DNA of 64,000 nucleotides from Diplocloster agilis (GCF_019042275.1 NZ_JAHQCW010000032.1:1-64000), one strand, 5' to 3'. Positions 44,555-53,918 are shown, counted from the first letter of the stretch. Notes: generated by a model from the sequence alone, not told the origin. A program made the numbers and translations.

Positions 44555-46540
44555 TCATTCTTCTACTACTTTCTGCACCACATGATAAAAAAATAATTTC
44601 GAGCTTCGCGGATGAGGCAAAGTTACACGGAACATGTCCATTAAGCCGGAACCGTCCCTCTCCTGCCATTCCCCCGTATCCGCATCCTCAAGACGGTATA
44701 CGCACCCATCCTGCAGTCCCCGCAGCTTAAGATCGGCCGACGGATTTGGGGACTGGCTGCGCCGGAACGCCATAACCACCCCGCTGTCCGTGTCCGGATC
44801 GTGATACTGCCATCCGGTCCATGATACGCGATCCACGGAATATCCCGCCAGCGAATAAAAATCGCAGGAAAAATAAGGTCTCGCCTTCTTAAACTCCCGG
44901 TTCATCTTCCGCACCCATTCTACCGGTTCCTCATCTCCAAATCCTTCCGCATAGCCCCAGAAGGAATTGACCGAAGAGGTCCCGAAACAGCTTCGGAATG
45001 CATATGTATCCCCTTTATGCTTGCCGGCCCCCGTTCCATGGTAGGGCAGATACCAGGAAAGGCCGGTACCGTGGATCTGCGCCACCTCCGGGTCCGCGTC
45101 CCAGGTACACTGATAATCACTTCTCCACAGGGAAATACTCCGGCTCAACATTTCGATATCCAGCCGCCGTCCGCCGCTGGCGCAGTTGTCAATAATCAGG
45201 TGCGGAAATTTTTCCAGCAGACTGTCCCAGAGCCGGTACAGACCCGCGATATGTTTCATCTCGTGGATTCCTTTCCGGTGAATGGTATCATGATTCTGCC
45301 AGTATGGGAGAACCTGGAAATTAAAATCCTGCCGGTAACATGAGATATGCAGGGTTTCGATCTTATCACAGAGTACCTGGTAAATATAGTCCCAGGCATC
45401 CTCATTCCCCAGATCCAGGATCAAATGCATATCCAGATTTTTATCGCCGCTCACCTGGTGAAGGAACCATTCCGGATGCTCCAATGTCATGGGTGTTCCC
45501 TGCACTGCCCGCTCCGGTTCGAACCACAGAAGGAACTTCATTCCGGCCCTCTCGACCTCCTCTACCACCTCATGCAGGCCGTCCGGATGATAATGGGGGT
45601 TCACCCTCCAATCGCCGGTGCGAAGGCCCCAGTCTCCCGTGAACTCATCGGTACAGTCCTGTGTATTCTCACTCACTCCGTACCATCCCGCGTCAATCCA
45701 GTAATACTCATAACCCAGATCATATTTGGCGGATCTTCTGATCCGCTCTATCAGAACATCGCTTGGCAGACCGCCCCACCCCATAAAACAAAGCGGTCCG
45801 GTCTGCGGCCTTCCGGGCTTGCCGATCAGCGAAAACTCCTTTTTCATAAGCCGTCGGAAATCATTATGCGCTTTCTCCTGGCCCTGGTCGTAAGGCAAGA
45901 TCAGTACCGAGGAAGTCCGAACCTTTTCTCCCGGATAGAGGATAAAACCATCCTTCTGATCCTGCAGTTCCTGAAGACCGGTCTGAACCAGTACACCATG
46001 CTGCGTCCTCTCAAAGGAAGCATTCCACTGCCCGGTCCAGCCGATAGCGATCAGGTATCCCCGTTCTCCCTGGTTGATATCGAAAAACGGAACCCAGGTA
46101 TCGGAAGATCTGCCTCCCAAACACGCACACTGCTGGGCGATTCCCGGCGTCAGCTCTCTTGGAACCGCCCGGAACTCATCCCGTTCCCATGTGGACCCCT
46201 TTAGAAAATACACTTTAGCCGTACCGTCCGGCGTCTCATAACCCGGAATTTTCTTGGGATCATCCGGAAGTGCAAACTCCTGGTCACAATCCCTGACCTG
46301 AGAGATCAGGCCGCTATCTGTGGTACCTTTATTTTCAAATTCCAGCACCCAATGAACTGCCCTGAACTCCCTGTATTCCGTAATCGTCTGCATGACCTGA
46401 AGTCCATCTTTCTGTTTCCAGGTTATGCAGTATCTCTGATCTTTCTCCCGTTCCCGGATTTCCACCGATTTCTGAAACACTTCTGTGTGGGGGCGGTCAT
46501 CGTACCTGAACGAGAATCCTCGCACTTTATTCGCTGTCAT
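44555..46540 (-). CDS. GH36-family alpha-galactosidase-like glycosidase
   Basis: A glycosidase of 661 residues without a signal peptide. The N-terminal beta-sandwich is followed by a TIM barrel: YYWIDAGWYG (~290), the probable nucleophile in CYRQDFNFQ and the probable acid/base in WRSDYQC. These match GH36 spacing, and the DNCASGGRRLDIEML block is also typical. It probably releases alpha-galactose or a related sugar from imported oligosaccharides. GGAGGAAACT precedes ATG 46540. It is the third gene of the cupin/MFS/GH36 operon; the next operon's promoter starts directly after its stop. Confidence 0.85.
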   Translation of the reverse strand: MTANKVRGFSFRYDDRPHTEVFQKSVEIREREKDQRYCITWKQKDGLQVMQTITEYREFRAVHWVLEFENKGTTDSGLISQVRDCDQEFALPDDPKKIPGYETPDGTAKVYFLKGSTWERDEFRAVPRELTPGIAQQCACLGGRSSDTWVPFFDINQGERGYLIAIGWTGQWNASFERTQHGVLVQTGLQELQDQKDGFILYPGEKVRTSSVLILPYDQGQEKAHNDFRRLMKKEFSLIGKPGRPQTGPLCFMGWGGLPSDVLIERIRRSAKYDLGYEYYWIDAGWYGVSENTQDCTDEFTGDWGLRTGDWRVNPHYHPDGLHEVVEEVERAGMKFLLWFEPERAVQGTPMTLEHPEWFLHQVSGDKNLDMHLILDLGNEDAWDYIYQVLCDKIETLHISCYRQDFNFQVLPYWQNHDTIHRKGIHEMKHIAGLYRLWDSLLEKFPHLIIDNCASGGRRLDIEMLSRSISLWRSDYQCTWDADPEVAQIHGTGLSWYLPYHGTGAGKHKGDTYAFRSCFGTSSVNSFWGYAEGFGDEEPVEWVRKMNREFKKARPYFSCDFYSLAGYSVDRVSWTGWQYHDPDTDSGVVMAFRRSQSPNPSADLKLRGLQDGCVYRLEDADTGEWQERDGSGLMDMFRVTLPHPRSSKLFFYHVVQKVVEE

Positions 46541-46615
46541 AGTTTCCTCCATTTTGTTATCCCGCACTTATTGGATTGGGTGAACATCTTTTTATTCAAC
46601 TTTACGTTCTTCCTG

Positions 46616-47878
46616 TTACAAATACGTCTTTTTCTTACATCGAATCAGCGCTGCTATACTGAGCAGGATCATTCCTATCCAGGTCAGAAAGATATACCGC
46701 CATCCAAGCTTCTGATCCAGCATAATTCCCGTAAGGGCTGAGAAACCAGCGGTGGCTATATAAGAAAAGCAGTCCAGGAATCCGGATGCAAAGCTTACAC
46801 GCCCATATGCCGCGTATTGGGTAGGTATCGCTCCCAACAGCAATGCGTTCTGGCCGTACATAACCGCAGACAGTAATCCAAGCGCACCGATCCCTATCAC
46901 CGGGCTCGCCTCCATACCAAAGACCAGCAGCAGTATCAGGAGTAAGCTGATTCCCAGCGTGCATATACTGATTCGGATCGTACTCAATCCGCCGGCTTCT
47001 TCCAGCCGGCCCACCACCAGGATACCCAAGAAATTCAATACCGGGATCGCCAATAGTATCATACTGGACCGGGACACGTTAAAATGATAGATATCGGTAA
47101 CCATGGTAGGTCCCCATACTCCCACATTGTCCTTCACAATTCCCTGGGGAAGACAGACCAGCGTTACCAGGATTAACCCTGAAGTAAACAAAAACTTAAT
47201 AATTCCAATAGCCGGAGCATATCCTGTCCTTTCACCATTCATTGCCCCCATGTTTTCCTCTACCGATGCGATTTCCCTTCCAACGCAGCCGTCTGCCTGG
47301 GGGCAGACCGGGCCATTTTGCGCAAGTCCCGCCCAAACCGCAGCATTGAGCACCAGAATTCCTCCGGGTATCAGAAACTGATATTTCCAGGGCAGAAAGG
47401 CTGCCAGCAGACCGCATCCGCTCAATCCCAGAAAGGTTCCCGCCACCATGGAGGTAGACAGATCTATCATCACCTTGGATATCTGTTTTGGAGGATACCA
47501 GCTGCATATGATTTTCAATATATTGCACCACATGAGGCTTTGAAAAAAACCATTCAGCCCCCATAAAGCCAGCAGCACATAGTAGTTGTGTACAATACCA
47601 AACAATATATTGCACAGTCCGGAAATAAGCAACCCCTGAAATATCAGCCATTTATTGTTCCCCTTATCTCCCAGATAGCCGTTTACCAGCTTTCCGCAGG
47701 CATATACACAGAAGAACAGGCTGCTGAAACCTCCAATCGCAGTATTGCTTAAGCTCAGGTCGCTTTGCATGAGTTTCTGCGCCACCGACAGATTCATTCT
47801 TCCAAAATAGATATTGGCGTAAGAGATCCAGCACAGGATGAACATTTTCATTTGCTCTTTTTTCTGTACGCTACTCAT
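46616..47878 (-). CDS. MFS transporter (sugar-phosphate/organic anion type)
   Basis: A twelve-helix major-facilitator protein of 420 residues. The first helix begins FILCWISYANIYFGRMNLSVA, and the pattern G-K-x-x-x-G-x-x-x-D (ACGKLVNGYLGDKGNN) is the loop motif of the GlpT/UhpT-like and hexuronate/glucarate groups. The ATG overlaps the cupin stop by 8 bases (coupled translation). The substrate is probably a glycoside or sugar acid cleaved by the following GH36 enzyme. Confidence 0.8.
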   Translation of the reverse strand: MSSVQKKEQMKMFILCWISYANIYFGRMNLSVAQKLMQSDLSLSNTAIGGFSSLFFCVYACGKLVNGYLGDKGNNKWLIFQGLLISGLCNILFGIVHNYYVLLALWGLNGFFQSLMWCNILKIICSWYPPKQISKVMIDLSTSMVAGTFLGLSGCGLLAAFLPWKYQFLIPGGILVLNAAVWAGLAQNGPVCPQADGCVGREIASVEENMGAMNGERTGYAPAIGIIKFLFTSGLILVTLVCLPQGIVKDNVGVWGPTMVTDIYHFNVSRSSMILLAIPVLNFLGILVVGRLEEAGGLSTIRISICTLGISLLLILLLVFGMEASPVIGIGALGLLSAVMYGQNALLLGAIPTQYAAYGRVSFASGFLDCFSYIATAGFSALTGIMLDQKLGWRYIFLTWIGMILLSIAALIRCKKKTYL

Positions 47879-48278
47879 CAATCGTCCGGTATACCTTACC
47901 CCATGCCTTCTTTCTTATAAAATATAATTCATTATACTCCTGCTTTTCCCAGAAAGTCAGAAGTACGAATTCCTCGCTGCTTCCTGTGTTGTCAATATAA
48001 TGGAAGACTCCGGGAGGGATAATTATGCAGTCTCCTGCTTTTACCGGAATACGCACATCGTCCAGCCAAACATCGCCTCTGCCTCTGAGAATGTAGTAAA
48101 TCTCCGGTTTCTCATGTACGCCTCCTCCTGTCTTTTCTCCTGCCTTTAACGTGCCTTCGTTGACATTGATCAAATCAAAACCCGCCACATCTTTTCCTGT
48201 AAGATACTTACTGGAATAGGTTTCATCACAGACAAACGCTTTCACCTTGTCGGAATGTATGACCTTCCCCTTTTCCAT
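47871..48278 (-). CDS. Small cupin protein
   Basis: A single cupin domain of 135 residues. Metal-binding-like residues are HEKPEIYYILRGRG (H, E) and the H in PPGVFHYIDN. It is the first gene behind the second operator-bracketed promoter and overlaps the MFS gene. Small cupins in such loci act as sugar isomerases/epimerases or KdgF-like uronate linearisers; which one cannot be told here. Confidence 0.75.
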   Translation of the reverse strand: MEKGKVIHSDKVKAFVCDETYSSKYLTGKDVAGFDLINVNEGTLKAGEKTGGGVHEKPEIYYILRGRGDVWLDDVRIPVKAGDCIIIPPGVFHYIDNTGSSEEFVLLTFWEKQEYNELYFIRKKAWGKVYRTIDE

Positions 48279-48302
48279 TTTCCTCTCTCCTTAATTTTAA
48301 TT

Positions 48303-48314
48303 GTAACCGGTTAC
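48303..48314 (-). promoter_or_regulatory. LacI-type operator, downstream half (cupin promoter)
   Basis: GTAACCGGTTAC begins at about +1 of the cupin promoter, in the same position as the copy at 44467. Confidence 0.85.
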
Positions 48315-48321
48315 TTTTTTA

Positions 48322-48350
48322 ATCGTATCACGCGGACCTGGAAGTGTCAA
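48322..48350 (-). promoter_or_regulatory. Promoter of the cupin/MFS/GH36 operon
   Basis: TTGACA, 17-bp spacer, TACGAT on the minus strand, with the same geometry to both operators as at 44.5 kb. Confidence 0.8.
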
Positions 48351-48357
48351 CAAAAAT

Positions 48358-48369
48358 GTAACCGGTTGC
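48358..48369 (-). promoter_or_regulatory. LacI-type operator, upstream half (cupin promoter)
   Basis: GTAACCGGTTGC (one base off the palindrome), 55 bp from its partner. It ends 9 bp before the -35 box of the divergent hydrolase promoter, so it may affect both directions. Confidence 0.75.
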
Positions 48370-48378
48370 ATTAATATC

Positions 48379-48407
48379 TTGCAATTAAAAAACAGGTCTG
48401 CTACAAT
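48379..48407 (+). promoter_or_regulatory. Promoter of the peptidase-C26 hydrolase gene
   Basis: TTGCAA, 17-bp spacer, TACAAT on the plus strand, 63 bp before the start codon. Confidence 0.7.
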
Positions 48408-48470
48408 ATCATACAAGAATAGTTCGGCGACTATAAACTGATATGGAACTTTGTCAAAGGAGGCTTTATC

Positions 48471-49226
48471 TTGCCTGTAAAAATGCCTGTCATCTGTGTT
48501 ACCTGTGATTCAAACGCGAACTCCGGCTATTCCGGCGGACGGCATCTGGACAGCCCGTCTACTTATTCCCGCGCGCTGGCATATGCAGGGGCCGTACCGG
48601 TAGCGGCCCTGGAATATTGTCCGGAAGAGCTGGCCGGTCTGTGCGATGGTTTATTGCTTACGGGAGGCGTCGACATTGAGCCTTCTCTATACGGGGAGGA
48701 AGTCCTGAATCATACAGTCATTACCGATCCCTCCCGGACTTCCTATGAACTGTGTCTGACCCGTGCTTTTCTGCAAAAAAAGAAACCCATATTGGCTATA
48801 TGCCGTGGGTTTCAATTACTGAATTGTATCTTGGGCGGGACTCTCTATCAGGACCTTGTAGAACAACTGGGTTATGTACACAACCATCCGGATATCCGTC
48901 ATGGGGTTACCACTCTTAGAGGATCGGTCCTATACCGGTATTTTGGCTGTGACTTTAAAACAAACTCGACCCACCATCAGGCTGTCCGCAAGCTGGGAAA
49001 TGGCCTTTATGCAACTGCTTATTCCGCGGAAGGGATCATTGAGGCATATGAACACGAAGAACTGCCCATTCTGGGAACCCAATTTCATCCGGAATGCCTG
49101 ACAAACCTGATGTGGGACGGACGCACTCCTGACTTTGCCCCCTACTTCAAGTACTTTATTGGACTATGCCGTCCTTCATCTGCTCCAGATTATTCTGAAA
49201 AAGGCAAAGATTACTCCTCAATATGA
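48471..49226 (+). CDS. Class I glutamine amidotransferase-like hydrolase (peptidase C26)
   Basis: A cytosolic hydrolase of 251 residues in the gamma-glutamyl-GABA hydrolase (PuuD-like) family. The nucleophile cysteine is in LAICRGFQLLN, and the catalytic His/Glu pair is in GTQFHPE. It starts at TTG 48471 with AAAGGAGG 8 bp ahead. Its last 71 bp overlap, tail to tail, the 3' end of the LacI gene, so the extra C-terminal residues (SSAPDYSEKGKDYSSI) are read on the opposite strand of that gene. It cleaves gamma-glutamyl amides in relatives. Confidence 0.85.
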   Translation: MPVKMPVICVTCDSNANSGYSGGRHLDSPSTYSRALAYAGAVPVAALEYCPEELAGLCDGLLLTGGVDIEPSLYGEEVLNHTVITDPSRTSYELCLTRAFLQKKKPILAICRGFQLLNCILGGTLYQDLVEQLGYVHNHPDIRHGVTTLRGSVLYRYFGCDFKTNSTHHQAVRKLGNGLYATAYSAEGIIEAYEHEELPILGTQFHPECLTNLMWDGRTPDFAPYFKYFIGLCRPSSAPDYSEKGKDYSSI

Positions 49227-50229
49227 TGCTGGGATCCAGGTAAATAGTATCCGTATCAAATCTACGTCCCTCCACCATATATTCATAAAGATACCGAAAA
49301 GCTATCCGTCCCTGCTGGAACGGGTTCTGGAATATAGTGGCGTCGATGGTCCCCTCTTCCATCAGCTGCGCGATCTCCGGAAATATATCGGAAGCGATAA
49401 CCGCGATCCTGCGATCCATCCCAAGTTCCTTCAGCCTTTTACAAAAAGCCACAGAATTGGCGGTTCCAAGATAAACACCGGCAATATCCGGGTGCTGGTG
49501 GAGCAGCTCATCTGCCAGCCTATAAGACTGTTCCGGATCATCGTGATGTTCATAAACACCGGCAAACATAAGATGAAAATTATGCAGTTCCGACTGAAAA
49601 CCTTCTATCACATTGCGGTGGGCCTGCGTGGTACCCTGCCCGATGACGATAGCCGCCTTACTTCCCTGCGGTATCTTCCAGCCCAGCAGCTCCGCCGCCA
49701 TCCGGCCTGCCACGATCCCATTGCTCTGCACCGAGAGTATCCTGCCGGAATCCTGAAGGTCAGAAGTGACCGTGACATAATACTGCTTTTTCTGTTCTCT
49801 TAAATCCTGTACCGCTCTGCTCATCTGAGCCTCATCGAAAGGAGGCAGAATAATAATTCCATCAAAATTCATATCCGAGATCTCTTGAAGCCTCCGAATA
49901 AATACTTCCATATCCTCGTCATTCTCTTCAAACACTTCGCACTCAACGCTATATTCCGCCAGCTCTTCCGCCGCCTTATGGACGCCTCTCTCCACTTCTG
50001 CCTGATACCCATGGATTGTATTGGGAAGCAGAACCGCAATTCTTCTGGGATTCCTTTTCAACGAGGAAGCGCTTTTGCTGGGATGATATCCCATCTCCCG
50101 TGCCGTCTCCTGGACCAGACGTTTTGTCTTATCACTGATACTGCCCTTCTCGTTCATCGCCCGATTTACCGTAGCGGTAGATATCCCCAGTCGTTCCGCC
50201 ACATCGTAGATCGTAACCTTCTTCTGCAT
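49156..50229 (-). CDS. LacI-family repressor (copy 2, likely local regulator)
   Basis: The 357-residue regulator has an HTH (TIYDVAERLGISTATVNRAM) and a sugar-binding domain, and is strongly similar to the copy at 36294. It has its own promoter at 50269-50297. Located right beside the two operator pairs, it is the best candidate for the GTAACCGGTTAC-binding protein. Its 3' end overlaps the convergent hydrolase gene by 71 bp. Confidence 0.9.
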   Translation of the reverse strand: MQKKVTIYDVAERLGISTATVNRAMNEKGSISDKTKRLVQETAREMGYHPSKSASSLKRNPRRIAVLLPNTIHGYQAEVERGVHKAAEELAEYSVECEVFEENDEDMEVFIRRLQEISDMNFDGIIILPPFDEAQMSRAVQDLREQKKQYYVTVTSDLQDSGRILSVQSNGIVAGRMAAELLGWKIPQGSKAAIVIGQGTTQAHRNVIEGFQSELHNFHLMFAGVYEHHDDPEQSYRLADELLHQHPDIAGVYLGTANSVAFCKRLKELGMDRRIAVIASDIFPEIAQLMEEGTIDATIFQNPFQQGRIAFRYLYEYMVEGRRFDTDTIYLDPSIILRSNLCLFQNNLEQMKDGIVQ

Positions 50230-50268
50230 CTAAATCCCTCCATAAGATTATCCTTTGTTATTAAGCAC

Positions 50269-50297
50269 ATTATACCTTTCGGTTTTTGGGTAAGCAA
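50269..50297 (-). promoter_or_regulatory. Promoter of LacI copy 2
   Basis: TTGCTT, 17-bp spacer, TATAAT on the minus strand, 40 bp before the start. Confidence 0.7.
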
Positions 50298-50375
50298 CCT
50301 TAAATAAGGATTTTCTTATCTTAACGGCCATAAAGTGCAACGTAGTCTGCAAAAACGCGTCCAGGACTCCGGACC

Positions 50376-50416
50376 AAAAAAAATCTCGAACCATTCGAAA
50401 AGGTTCGAGATTTTTT
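50376..50416. terminator. Terminator after tRNA-Glu
   Basis: AATCTCGAACC pairs with GGTTCGAGATT (loop ATTCGAAAA), with an A-run before and a T-run after. It could work in both directions; on the minus strand it ends tRNA-Glu. Confidence 0.85.
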
Positions 50417-50425
50417 CTTTATGAA

Positions 50426-50497
50426 TGACTCCAAGGGGATTTGAACCCCTGTTACCGCCGTGAAAGGGCGGTGTCTTAACCGCTTGACCATGGAGCC
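50426..50497 (-). tRNA. tRNA-Glu (TTC)
   Basis: The minus strand forms a cloverleaf: acceptor GGCTCCA/TGGAGTC, anticodon loop CTTTCAC with TTC, T arm AGGGG-TTCAAAT-CCCCT. CCA is not encoded. Upstream, an 8-bp hairpin CCGGTTGA/TCAACCGG (50502-50532) lies just before the gene, and a weak TTGCAT/TAAGAT promoter further upstream. Confidence 0.95.
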
Positions 50498-50613
50498 TTG
50501 TCCGGTTGAAACCGACTCAAAGCGTCAACCGGAATTTATCTTATCATATTATGCGCGCCAATGCAAGTACTAAACTATAAAAATTTCAGACGAAATCCGC
50601 CGGTCCGTTTTTC

Positions 50614-52482
50614 CTAATCTTTTGTGAGGGTGCAGGTATCGATCATCCGTCCGTCTCCGGGGCAAAACGTCCGTATCCCGAGCCTTAATCCGTCTACGTC
50701 CACCACAGTAATCAGGGGCTCCTCATCCGCCTGGACGTAAGCGGCATAAGACAGCTTCTCTTCACTTTTTCCATAATACTTACTTCCGGAAGAGGAAGCG
50801 GCGGTCAGATAGAGGGTCTCCCCTTTCGATACCGCGCCCGCTTCGCGGCCGCTTACTTTCGTGCCCTGCATCAGATAGGATCTGGTGTAGAGATGATCGT
50901 GACCCGCCAGAACGAGATCCACATGGTACCGGGAAAAGACCGGCGCCAGAGCTTCCCGCATGGACAGGATCGTCTCATCCCCGGCATGGGCGCCGGCGCT
51001 GTAGAGAGCGTAATGCATGGTGACAATGATCCAGTCCGCCTCTGTGCTCTCAACCGACTGCCGGATAAACGCCTCATGCTTATCGTAGTCATTGTTATTC
51101 GAATCGATGACCAGGAACAGTACATTCTTATAGGTATACGCGTAATCATGAGGCTCATCCTCAGTCTTTGCAAACTGCTGATCGTACAAGATGGTCCCGG
51201 CCTCATGGTTTCCGGGGTTTACCGCCACCGGAAGCTCCTTTAAAATCTGCGGGCTGCGAAAGCCATCGTATTCTTTGACCGCTTTGTCCTTATCCGAGCT
51301 GTCCACCTGGTCACCCGCGGACACCAGGAACGCCGCGTCCGGCGCAAAAGTAAGACCTGCTTTCAAGGTCTGCTCCCATCCCATGGTATCGTTTCTGATC
51401 TCACCGGCTCCGATCTGCGGATCGCCTGCGAACAGGAAAGAAAATGCTTCCCCGGCTCCCTGGGAGGCAACGGAATAACTGTCTGAATAATTTGGATTCC
51501 CCAGCTGCTTAATCCGGTAGATATACTCGGTATCCGGCAGGGCCAGATCCATATCCGCCTTATAACAATAGGTGGAAGAGACCCCGGCATAGGTTCTGCC
51601 CAGCAGCACGCTTTCATAGGAATCCGGGAAAGCTCCGCCTGTTTTGGGGGCGTACTGGACCTCATACGCGCCCTTGTCCTTTGTCAGCCAATTGACCAAT
51701 ACCTGTCCTGCGGTGTTCCCCACTTCCAGAATCAGACCGGAGGTGTCCGGTTTCTTCTGCTCCGGTATCTGATAGGAAATTCTGAGCGACTGAAAGTCAA
51801 AGAAAATGTCGGAGCTGTGGGCATTGGCCTGATGCAGCTCCACGGCAATTGTATTTCTCCCTTCTTTTAACATCGGAAGCTCACTGACGGAGAAGGTTTC
51901 CTGCCTGGCGGAGTTCACCGTTTCCTCTGCGCCGTAGGACAGAAGACCCGCGTATCCGCCCCCCGGTGTGTTGCCCGCCCAGATAAGTTCCCCGTTCAGA
52001 TAGATGACCGCCGCATCGTCAAAGAGGATATCTCCCTCCAGCGCTCTGATGGTATCTTTCGACCGGATGTCGATCTCTGTCCGGAACAGACAGACCTGCC
52101 TGGTCACCGTCCGGCTCTCATCCGTATACTGTGACAGCAGATTGGCGGCGTATATCCCCTCTTTTATCTCCGCCTTTTGGCCCTGTTTGACCCCAAAGCT
52201 CCCGGCCGCCTCTTTCCATGCGGAATCATCATAATCCGGTTCTGCCCAGTTGGCGCACTCTGCCCCATCCGAAACCATGTCCTGGAATCTCCATCTGGTC
52301 TCTCCCGATACGATCAGATCCTTATCTAGATAGGCTCCGGTTTCAGGCAGTTCTGTTTTCGAACCGTTGCCGTACTGCCCCTTCTGGGCCAGCGCCATGG
52401 AAAATACGAAAAGCAGCAGCGCGATTACCGCTGCAAACGCCGCTCCATGTTTGATCCAATCCCAAATTTTATTTCTACCCAT
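50614..52482 (-). CDS. Secreted/anchored purple-acid-phosphatase-like metallophosphatase
   Basis: A protein of 622 residues. An N-terminal membrane helix (~13-33) is followed by a beta-sandwich domain (~60-235), a fibronectin-III/PAP-N-like domain (~240-345) and a calcineurin-like phosphoesterase domain (~350-600) with FAGDPQIG, SAGDQVD, NPGNHE and GHDHLYTRS metal motifs. It acts outside the cell, anchored by the first helix. It is the last gene of the nine-gene operon and may remove phosphate or phospho-substituents from the polymer the operon makes (inference). Confidence 0.85.
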   Translation of the reverse strand: MGRNKIWDWIKHGAAFAAVIALLLFVFSMALAQKGQYGNGSKTELPETGAYLDKDLIVSGETRWRFQDMVSDGAECANWAEPDYDDSAWKEAAGSFGVKQGQKAEIKEGIYAANLLSQYTDESRTVTRQVCLFRTEIDIRSKDTIRALEGDILFDDAAVIYLNGELIWAGNTPGGGYAGLLSYGAEETVNSARQETFSVSELPMLKEGRNTIAVELHQANAHSSDIFFDFQSLRISYQIPEQKKPDTSGLILEVGNTAGQVLVNWLTKDKGAYEVQYAPKTGGAFPDSYESVLLGRTYAGVSSTYCYKADMDLALPDTEYIYRIKQLGNPNYSDSYSVASQGAGEAFSFLFAGDPQIGAGEIRNDTMGWEQTLKAGLTFAPDAAFLVSAGDQVDSSDKDKAVKEYDGFRSPQILKELPVAVNPGNHEAGTILYDQQFAKTEDEPHDYAYTYKNVLFLVIDSNNNDYDKHEAFIRQSVESTEADWIIVTMHYALYSAGAHAGDETILSMREALAPVFSRYHVDLVLAGHDHLYTRSYLMQGTKVSGREAGAVSKGETLYLTAASSSGSKYYGKSEEKLSYAAYVQADEEPLITVVDVDGLRLGIRTFCPGDGRMIDTCTLTKD

Positions 52483-52514
52483 CGGTGCTCACCTCGGCTC
52501 TTTTTTCCTGTCTG

Positions 52515-53918
52515 TTATTCACGGTTATGTCGGAAACGTTCCTTCTCTCCCCAGACGCTTCGGTTTTTCCGGTACCCCAGCAGCGCATTCATGCGTACCA
52601 GCATCAGGATAAACCGCATGCCCACCAGCTCGAAGCCGCTTAAGAGAACCGCCCGCAGGCCGTCCCAAAAAGAGATATACACCTGCTGCGTATGAATGCG
52701 GCTGAAAAACGCAATCAGCGTAAGAATACAGCCAAAAAGGGCATAAACGCCAAAAAACAGGATCATAAACGGCACATTGATCAGATTTACCACAAAAGAT
52801 AAGATAATCGTCAGCAGGCCGAACAGCTCTATATAAGGAGATAACAGCTCATAGATCCAGAAGTACAAAAAAGAAATGGTTCCCATCAGCCCATATTCCT
52901 GCTTCCCAATCACATTGTGATATTTCATCAGGCTTTCGAACAAGCCGATATGCCAGCGCCGGCGCTGCCGCATCAGATCCAGCAGGTTACCGGGTACCTG
53001 ACTCCAGCAGATCGCATCCGGGGCATAACGGATTCTGTATTCGATGTGGTTGGCGCGGCAGAACGCGTGCAGTTTCACCACCAGCTCCATATCTTCACCC
53101 ATAGTCGTATCGTCGTATCCTCCCACCAGCAGGACCATTTCCTTCTGAAACAGCCCAAACGCTCCGGAGATAATCAGATTGCCGTTAAATCTGTCCATGA
53201 AGATTCTGGACGCCAGAAAAGAACGGTTGTATTCCAAGACCTGCATGGCTACGATGATGTTCTTTGGAAGGCTGTAATCGGCAACTTCCCCTTTCACCAG
53301 CTTTACGCCGTTGGATATCCGTACCTGCCCGCCGCAGGCGATAACCCGGTTGTCTTCCAGGACCGGTTTCGCGATCTCATGAAGGGAATCCTTCTGCAGC
53401 ATGGAATCCGCGTCCATACAGATAAAATAAGGATAACGGGAAATATTGATCCCCATGTTCAGGGTATCCGCCTTCCCGCCGCTTTCCTTTAGCACCAAAG
53501 TGATCGGGACCTTTCCCGCCTCCGCCTCATAGACCGCCAGCTCATTCTTACAGGGAATGGTTTTCCGGATCGGCCGGCTGATCTGATGCATTTGAAAGTG
53601 CTCAATCAGGTACTCCCCGGTCCGGTCCGTGGAGCCATCGTCCACAATGATGATTTCGTATAATTTATATTCCTGTTCCAACAGGGTTAACACCGTATCG
53701 ATGACCGTCATCTCTTCATTGTGCGCCGGCACGATAATACTGATGGGAAGGTAATATTCCTGGTGCAGATCCAGTTCCAGCTCCTCGTCCCTGCGCTTCT
53801 GGTACAGCCTGCTGGAGCCCCAGAGTACGGACAATAAGAGGAAGCTGCTGTACCCGATCAGATACAGGATAAAAAATACGTCCACACCGAATAGAAATAT
53901 CTTAATCGCGTCCATCAT
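52515..53918 (-). CDS. Processive family-2 glycosyltransferase
   Basis: This membrane synthase of about 467 residues resembles cellulose/PNAG/hyaluronan synthases. Two N-terminal helices (~5-35) precede the GT-A domain with DDGSTD (92-97), DAD (168-170), GED (273-275) and QRRRW (317-321), followed by three or four C-terminal helices. The full D, DxD, D, QxxRW set shows a polymerising enzyme. No PilZ domain is present. ATG 53918/53915 overlaps the upstream gene by about 15 bp and has GGAGG ahead. It is the core of the operon; the sugar it uses is unknown. Confidence 0.9.
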   Translation of the reverse strand: MMDAIKIFLFGVDVFFILYLIGYSSFLLLSVLWGSSRLYQKRRDEELELDLHQEYYLPISIIVPAHNEEMTVIDTVLTLLEQEYKLYEIIIVDDGSTDRTGEYLIEHFQMHQISRPIRKTIPCKNELAVYEAEAGKVPITLVLKESGGKADTLNMGINISRYPYFICMDADSMLQKDSLHEIAKPVLEDNRVIACGGQVRISNGVKLVKGEVADYSLPKNIIVAMQVLEYNRSFLASRIFMDRFNGNLIISGAFGLFQKEMVLLVGGYDDTTMGEDMELVVKLHAFCRANHIEYRIRYAPDAICWSQVPGNLLDLMRQRRRWHIGLFESLMKYHNVIGKQEYGLMGTISFLYFWIYELLSPYIELFGLLTIILSFVVNLINVPFMILFFGVYALFGCILTLIAFFSRIHTQQVYISFWDGLRAVLLSGFELVGMRFILMLVRMNALLGYRKNRSVWGEKERFRHNRE

